This document shows, piece by piece, positions 12,673-16,910 of a stretch of 16,910 nt of DNA. The notes under the pieces were generated by a model. That model searched no databases. It worked only from the letters and a program-made list of their open reading frames with translations, and was not told where the DNA came from. The DNA is from JAOUFP01 sp947085825. Lineage in GTDB: Bacteria > Nitrospirota > Thermodesulfovibrionia > Thermodesulfovibrionales > UBA6898. Numbering within the stretch: the first letter of the stretch is position 1; every line of letters begins with the position of its first letter. The position numbers and the translations under genes are program-made. The stretch lies in NCBI GenBank assembly GCA_947085825.1, contig CAMTXX010000101.1:1-16910 (forward strand). Reading direction: 5' to 3'.

Positions 12673-14175
12673 ATGGCAGATACACAAAAAGAAACAAAAC
12701 ATGCAGCCGGACTGCCTGAACCGCCAAGAGAAATTCATGTAGCGCCCGGGGTCGAGGAACATGCTGAAGCTCCCGAAAAATCCACTAAATCTATTATTAT
12801 TGGAGTGCTGATATCCCTTGTAATTGGCCTTGGAATAGCATTTTTACCAACGCCCGAAGGCCTTTCAGTTCAGGCACACAGGTTTTTGGCATTACTTGTC
12901 ACCGTAATACTTTTATGGGTCACTGAAGCTCTGCCTATCGGAGTTACAGGTCTTCTTGCAGGCGGCAGTCTGATCCTGTTCAATATCCAGCCTGCCGGAA
13001 AGGCCTGGGAGCCTTTTGCAAGCCCTGCGGTCATGTTTGTCTTAATGATAATGATGTTCGGCGTAATACTCAACGAAGCAGGCGTTGCCAAGCGTATTCT
13101 GCATCTGATCATCAAGGCTGCGGGTACGAATGTAAAAAAACTGAGCCTGGTGCTGGCAATTGCCTCTGCTTTTCTTTCATCTATTTTTCATGACGCCACA
13201 ATTACCATAATACTTCTATTCAGCTTTTTGCCGGTTTTTGCGGCAATGGGCATCACGCCTTCCAAAAGCAACAACCTGAGCAAGTTTTTTATTATCCTTA
13301 TCCCGCTTTCCGCTTCTGCAGGCGGATTCGGAACTCTCCTGGGCGGCGGCAGAAACCCGGTCATGGTCGAGACCCTTAAAAAGGTCACGGGCTATGAAAT
13401 GGGATTTGTGGAGTTTGCCATGAGAAACTTCCCCCTCGTGCTGCTTACAGCAATCGCAACCTGGGCGGTTTGTTATCTGATCTTCCGGCCTGAAGTTAAA
13501 GAGCTTCCTGCTTCGCTAACAGCCGAAAAGCTGCCTCCCATGAGCGGACAGGAAAAAGGAGTGATAGGGTTCTTTTCATTGGCTTTTGCCCTCTGGAGCA
13601 TAACAGATATTACAAAGGTCCACTACAGCGTTGTTGCAGCAGGTGTTCTGGCGCTGATATTCGGCTTTAAGCTCGTCAGCTTTAATCAGGTCATAAAAAA
13701 ATTCCCGTGGGAGTCATGGATCGTCTTTGGCGCGGGTGTTTCAATGGGTATAGCTATGCTTGACACAGGAGCAGGCAAATGGCTTGCCGGTCAGGTAATT
13801 CCAATGCTTGAAGGACAGAGTTGGGTAGTCGTATTTGGAGGCGCAGGATTCATAGGATCTGTCATGTCGAGCTTTATGTCCAATTCAGCGGCAACAGCCC
13901 TTATATTGCCTATAACCATTCCAATGGCGCAGACCATGGGCATTCCCGAGGCCGCAATGGCGCTTTCAGCGCCTATATCAACATCCTTTATTATGCTGGT
14001 CATCGGCTGCCCTCCGACCATCATCGCTTACAGCACCGGATATTTCAGCCAGCTTGACTTTATTAAAGTAGCTGTTCCATGGGCGATTGTCTGTCTCATA
14101 GTTGTAACACTCGGCGCATCCATTTACTGGCCGCTGACCGGGTTTCCGACCCTGCCGTTTTTGGGACTTAGGTAA
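12673..14175 (+). CDS. SLC13/DASS-family anion permease
   Basis: A 500-residue inner-membrane transporter of the divalent anion:sodium symporter family. About 50 hydrophilic N-terminal residues precede about eleven or twelve helices. The family block WVTEALPIGVTGLLAGG lies near residues 78-94. The second half has the substrate-site motif FMSNSAATALILPITIPMAQ (SNS in place of SNT), then APISTSFIMLVIGCPPT. In the first half the expected SNT motif reads HDATITIILL, and GGFGTLLGGGRNPVM follows. Substrates of the family include sulfate, dicarboxylates, citrate and phosphate; these changes make the substrate uncertain. An AGGAG sits 7 nt before the ATG. The preceding CBS gene and upstream GntR regulator suggest a controlled uptake system. 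A large hairpin follows the stop. Confidence 0.9.
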   Translation: MADTQKETKHAAGLPEPPREIHVAPGVEEHAEAPEKSTKSIIIGVLISLVIGLGIAFLPTPEGLSVQAHRFLALLVTVILLWVTEALPIGVTGLLAGGSLILFNIQPAGKAWEPFASPAVMFVLMIMMFGVILNEAGVAKRILHLIIKAAGTNVKKLSLVLAIASAFLSSIFHDATITIILLFSFLPVFAAMGITPSKSNNLSKFFIILIPLSASAGGFGTLLGGGRNPVMVETLKKVTGYEMGFVEFAMRNFPLVLLTAIATWAVCYLIFRPEVKELPASLTAEKLPPMSGQEKGVIGFFSLAFALWSITDITKVHYSVVAAGVLALIFGFKLVSFNQVIKKFPWESWIVFGAGVSMGIAMLDTGAGKWLAGQVIPMLEGQSWVVVFGGAGFIGSVMSSFMSNSAATALILPITIPMAQTMGIPEAAMALSAPISTSFIMLVIGCPPTIIAYSTGYFSQLDFIKVAVPWAIVCLIVVTLGASIYWPLTGFPTLPFLGLR

Positions 14176-14188
14176 GTAATCTGACTTG

Positions 14189-14221
14189 GAGAGTGGAATT
14201 AATTTAATTAATTCCACTCTC
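14189..14221 (+). terminator. Large perfect hairpin after the permease gene
   Basis: GAGAGTGGAATTAA (14189-14202) and its exact complement (14208-14221) form a 14-bp stem with a 5-nt loop, starting 14 bp after the stop codon. It is followed by TTAATC rather than a run of T, so it is not a textbook intrinsic terminator. It may instead protect the 3' end or attenuate read-through into the next gene, which has its own promoter. Confidence 0.55.
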
Positions 14222-14273
14222 TTAATCAAAGATAAGCCATAAAATACGGAACAAAGTTAATGTAGATTCAACA

Positions 14274-14302
14274 TTGACAATGACAGTACAGCTATATATT
14301 TA
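14274..14302 (+). promoter_or_regulatory. Probable promoter of the CitMHS_2-like transporter gene
   Basis: A perfect -35 box TTGACA (14274-14279) and a -10-like TATTTA (14297-14302) are 17 bp apart. Other AT-rich -10 choices overlap it. The leader to the chosen ATG would be about 35 nt. Confidence 0.5.
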
Positions 14303-14344
14303 TATCAGTCCTATAAAGATCAAGGATATCAGGAGATGAAACAG

Positions 14345-15778
14345 ATGAACAACGCAATTAGATTTATGCTGATACTTATGTTTAGTTCTTTTTTCCCTTT
14401 GTCAGCAGCATTTGCCGGAGCCGGAGCGCATCACAATATGGGTGAGACTCTTCCCCTTTACAGCGTACTGCCTTTTGCAGGTATGCTCTTGTCAATAGCA
14501 CTTTTCCCTCTTGTGCTTCCGAAATTCTGGCATCACCACTTCGGAAAGGTCTCTGCATTCTGGGCTGTTGCGCTTGTTGTACCCCTGTTGATAGCTTATA
14601 AAGGTACGGCAGTGTATGAAATACTTCATATAGTACTTGCTGATTATGTGCCCTTTATTATACTGCTCGGAGCTCTTTATACTGTATCGGGCGGTATTCT
14701 GCTTAAAGGGACTTTAAGGGGTACGCCTGCAGTTAATACAGGCATACTTTTGATAGGTACTGTTCTGGCCTCATGGATGGGCACAACCGGAGCTGCCATG
14801 CTTTTGATAAGGCCGCTCCTCAGGGCCAATGCCCACCGTAAAAACCGCACATTCATGGTCGTTTTTTTCATCTTCCTTGTGGCCAATATCGGCGGTTCTC
14901 TCACACCGCTTGGCGATCCGCCACTCTTTTTAGGGTTCCTGCGCGGCGTGCCCTTTTTCTGGACATTTAACTTGCTGCCTCACATGCTCATTGCAGCAAG
15001 CGTTTTGTTAATCCTATATTATTTTATGGATAGTTATTTTTACAAAAAAGAGGGGATTACTGCAGCACCTGACGACGGCACAAAGGAACCGCTTAAACTT
15101 GAAGGTTCATATAACTTCATATTCCTCGCCGGAATAATAGGCGCTGTCTTAATGAGCGGTATGGCAAAGTGGGGAGATGTATCCATCCTCGGAATTCACA
15201 GAGGCATTCAGGACGTTGTAAGAGATGGGTTGTTAGTGCTGATTGCTATACTTTCCATGGCAGCAACTCCAAAAACCCTCAGGGAAAAAAATGCCTTCAC
15301 CTGGTTTCCAATACAGGAAGTCGCCATACTGTTTATAGGCATATTTCTTACCATGATCCCATGTCTGAAGATATTGCAGGCAGGCACCCAGGGAGAGTTG
15401 GCTTTTCTCATTTCTGCAGTAAGGGAACCTATTCATTATTTCTGGATAACTGGTTCGCTCTCGGCCTTTCTTGATAATGCGCCCACATATCTGACCTTCC
15501 TGAGCACAGCAATGGGAGGATTTTACCCCGGCATTCCGGAAAGTCAGGCTGTCGGGCTTCTCATAAAGGAAAACCCAATTTATCTGTTAGCAATATCAGT
15601 AGGCGCAGTGTTCTTTGGGGCTGTTACCTATATCGGAAATGCGCCGAACTTTATGATCCGCTCTATCGCAGAGGAGGCGGGAACACCGATGCCCAGCTTC
15701 TTCGGTTATATGCTAAAATATTCATTACCGATACTCGGGCCTGTTTTTGTACTGATAACATTTATTTTCTTTATTTAG
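14345..15778 (+). CDS. CitMHS_2/NhaD-like sodium:proton antiporter family protein
   Basis: A 477-residue polytopic membrane protein of the ion-transporter superfamily, in the group annotated as putative citrate transporter or sodium:proton antiporter. The start was set at 14345 because AGGAG (14331-14335) is 9 nt away. The in-frame ATG at 14336 touches that AGGAG and could not be served by it. A signal-like first helix ends near AFAGAGAHHNMG. Diagnostic blocks are PKFWHHHFGKVSAFWAV, TTGAAMLLIRPLLRANAHRK, NIGGSLTPLGDPPLFLGFL, SAFLDNAPTYLTFL and TYIGNAPNFMIRSIAEE. The two re-entrant half-repeats (GDPP and DNAP/GNAP) are both present. It is probably sodium-coupled, but the transported ion is not decided by sequence. 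It has its own promoter and lies 14 bp before the stress-protein gene. Confidence 0.88.
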   Translation: MNNAIRFMLILMFSSFFPLSAAFAGAGAHHNMGETLPLYSVLPFAGMLLSIALFPLVLPKFWHHHFGKVSAFWAVALVVPLLIAYKGTAVYEILHIVLADYVPFIILLGALYTVSGGILLKGTLRGTPAVNTGILLIGTVLASWMGTTGAAMLLIRPLLRANAHRKNRTFMVVFFIFLVANIGGSLTPLGDPPLFLGFLRGVPFFWTFNLLPHMLIAASVLLILYYFMDSYFYKKEGITAAPDDGTKEPLKLEGSYNFIFLAGIIGAVLMSGMAKWGDVSILGIHRGIQDVVRDGLLVLIAILSMAATPKTLREKNAFTWFPIQEVAILFIGIFLTMIPCLKILQAGTQGELAFLISAVREPIHYFWITGSLSAFLDNAPTYLTFLSTAMGGFYPGIPESQAVGLLIKENPIYLLAISVGAVFFGAVTYIGNAPNFMIRSIAEEAGTPMPSFFGYMLKYSLPILGPVFVLITFIFFI

Positions 15779-15792
15779 AATAAGGAGACACC

Positions 15793-16680
15793 ATGAAGAT
15801 AGAAAAAATACTTTTCCCGACAAAATTCAGAGAGCTGGCATTTAACGCTCTCGAACCTCTGTTTGCGCTTAAGAATTCAGGGCTGAAGGAAATTGTTTTT
15901 CAGTATGTAATACCGCGAGAAGAGGTCGGATTTGTCCCCTATGGCGGATACCTCAAGGGGGAGGAAGAAAAACTCAGAGAAGAAGCCAGAATAAGATTTG
16001 AGGACTGGCAGAAGTCTTTGTCAGCAGAAGGAATTGACAGTAAGGTAATAATCGAGGTCGGCTCCCCTGTTCCCAACATCCTGGCTGCTTCTGAGAGAGA
16101 AAAGGTTGATCTTGTAGTGGTCGGCAGAAAGAAAAAAATAGGCCCTGAAACATCTTTTGTAGGATCTCACACATTACAGCTTATTACGCGAAGCAAAATC
16201 CCTACCCTTGTCAGTAAATATATGGTGCAGTTTGACTCTAATGGAGAATCAGTAACAAGGGTAAATAAAGAGATATTTAAAAGACCGCTCATAGTAACAG
16301 ACTGGTCAGAGCCTGCTGAAAGGGCGTTGAATTTGCTGATGTCCTTTAAAGGTGTTGCAGAAAAGGCGTTCGTGTGTCATGTTATCGGCGTTAAGATTTC
16401 GAAGGGACTGGACAAATCAGAACTGTATCGCTTGGAAAAAGAGAGTAAACAAAGGCTTGAGGATTATTGCGCCCGACTAAAATCTGAAGGCATTGCAGCA
16501 AAACCTCATCTCGGAGCCGGCAGAACCCCTCTTGAGATAATACGTATCTCAAGGGAAGTCGAAGCGAGCATGATTATTATGGGGACCACAGGGAAAGACC
16601 GTCTGCATGAACTGCTTCTGGGAAGCAACTCCCACAGAGTGGCCCAAATGTCAGAATTGCCTACACTGCTTGTGCCTTAA
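15793..16680 (+). CDS. Tandem universal stress protein (UspA family)
   Basis: A 295-residue cytosolic protein with two Usp domains (about 1-145 and 160-295). The second domain carries the complete ATP-binding motif G-2x-G-9x-GS: GTTGKDRLHELLLGSNSHRV, starting at residue 264. The first has a degenerate version (VVVGRKKK, later FVGSHTLQL) and probably does not bind ATP in the usual way. The AAGGAG at 15782-15787 gives a good ribosome-binding site. Only 14 bp separate it from the transporter gene, so the two form an operon. Usp domains next to or fused to ion transporters are known regulators of transport in response to ATP level or stress. Here it mirrors the CBS protein at the other end of the cluster. 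Confidence 0.9.
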   Translation: MKIEKILFPTKFRELAFNALEPLFALKNSGLKEIVFQYVIPREEVGFVPYGGYLKGEEEKLREEARIRFEDWQKSLSAEGIDSKVIIEVGSPVPNILAASEREKVDLVVVGRKKKIGPETSFVGSHTLQLITRSKIPTLVSKYMVQFDSNGESVTRVNKEIFKRPLIVTDWSEPAERALNLLMSFKGVAEKAFVCHVIGVKISKGLDKSELYRLEKESKQRLEDYCARLKSEGIAAKPHLGAGRTPLEIIRISREVEASMIIMGTTGKDRLHELLLGSNSHRVAQMSELPTLLVP

Positions 16681-16695
16681 AAAGGCTGTATTTTT

Positions 16696-16738
16696 GTCTT
16701 TCGGGGATTCCTTCAATTAACTGGAATCCCCGAAAGAC
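16696..16738. terminator. Large perfect hairpin after the stress-protein gene
   Basis: GTCTTTCGGGGATTCC (16696-16711) pairs exactly with 16723-16738, a 16-bp stem with an 11-nt loop, 15 bp after the stop codon. The T-run (16691-16695) lies on the 5' side, and the 3' flank (TCACATTT) is only mildly T-rich. It could serve as a transcription end for the cluster, or be a repeat-type palindrome. Confidence 0.55.
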
Positions 16739-16910
16739 TCACATTTCCCCTGACTAATGACCAAATAAGCCGCTTAAATTATCGAATCCTTTTTTTGACA
16801 AAGCTCCAATGAGCATATTTATTTCAACCACAACATTCTCATGCCGAACCCCGGACACGAATCTCTAAGTCTAAGATACACGAGGCCCCTGTCCTCATGG
16901 TTGTGCCATT
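16739..16910. other. Window end, no convincing gene
   Basis: No plus-strand gene is seen. On the minus strand an open frame enters from beyond the window and stops at TAA 16821-16819. It ends with WHNHEDRGLVYLRLRDS and then GFGMRMLWLK. The W-N-R-R-R-GF-R spacing faintly recalls the C-terminus of formylglycine-generating-enzyme/sulfatase-modifying proteins. Only 30 codons are visible, so this is a weak lead. Confidence 0.25.

Noticed and set aside
14336..14344. ATG at 14336 as the start of the CitMHS_2-like gene
   Set aside because: It directly touches the AGGAG. The ATG at 14345 has 9-nt spacing and gives a sensible signal-like N-terminus.

Overview
The window looks like chromosomal DNA of an anaerobic, mid-GC Gram-negative bacterium, perhaps Nitrospirota (Thermodesulfovibrio-like) or a former deltaproteobacterium. 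That lineage guess is inference from gene content and from the MITE/REP-like intergenic repeats. No rRNA, tRNA or marker gene here settles it. Housekeeping genes (rsmD-coaD, rarA, queE) alternate with accessory segments that carry repeats and broken genes.

Layout. Positions 1-124 hold tandem repeats that abut a truncated, frameshifted AAA ATPase remnant (124-431, minus) with a palindromic upstream region. From 5603 down to 517 on the minus strand lies a predicted operon: an AAA_14/DUF4143 ATPase, a SNF2 helicase joined to it by a GTGA overlap, and a SWIM zinc-finger protein. SNF2 and SWIM are known partners. The coupled ATPase is the unusual part. Positions 5624-6021 contain only a PIN-toxin remnant. 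Positions 6022-6549 have the anatomy of a single integron gene cassette: GTTAGGC at the left edge, a RelE-type toxin gene killed by one in-frame TGA, an intact Phd/YefM-like antitoxin, and an attC-like site whose GCCTAAC arm is complementary to the left edge. No integrase is visible. Then come rsmD-coaD (plus strand, ATGA overlap) and convergent rarA (minus).

Positions 9095-10597 encode a DMT transporter directly abutting queE (7-deazaguanine pathway). The gap after queE holds a 155-bp MITE-like element with 19-bp terminal inverted repeats and then an AT-rich promoter for a HutC-type GntR regulator. Next is a four-helix-bundle (S23/IVP-like) gene bracketed by heptamer arrays in opposite orientation. 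The arrays could form a stem of about 29 bp around the gene, as in rRNA intervening sequences. A CBS-pair protein, an SLC13/DASS anion permease, a CitMHS_2/NhaD-type ion transporter and a tandem universal stress protein follow. These four look like one ion-transport module with nucleotide-sensing proteins at both ends. Large hairpins close the permease and the stress-protein genes.

Most noteworthy are the lone integron-like cassette with its dead toxin and surviving antitoxin, and the heptamer-bracketed four-helix-bundle gene. After these come the ATPase-SNF2-SWIM operon and the dispersed hairpin repeat, which occurs in both orientations and is nested in the MITE.
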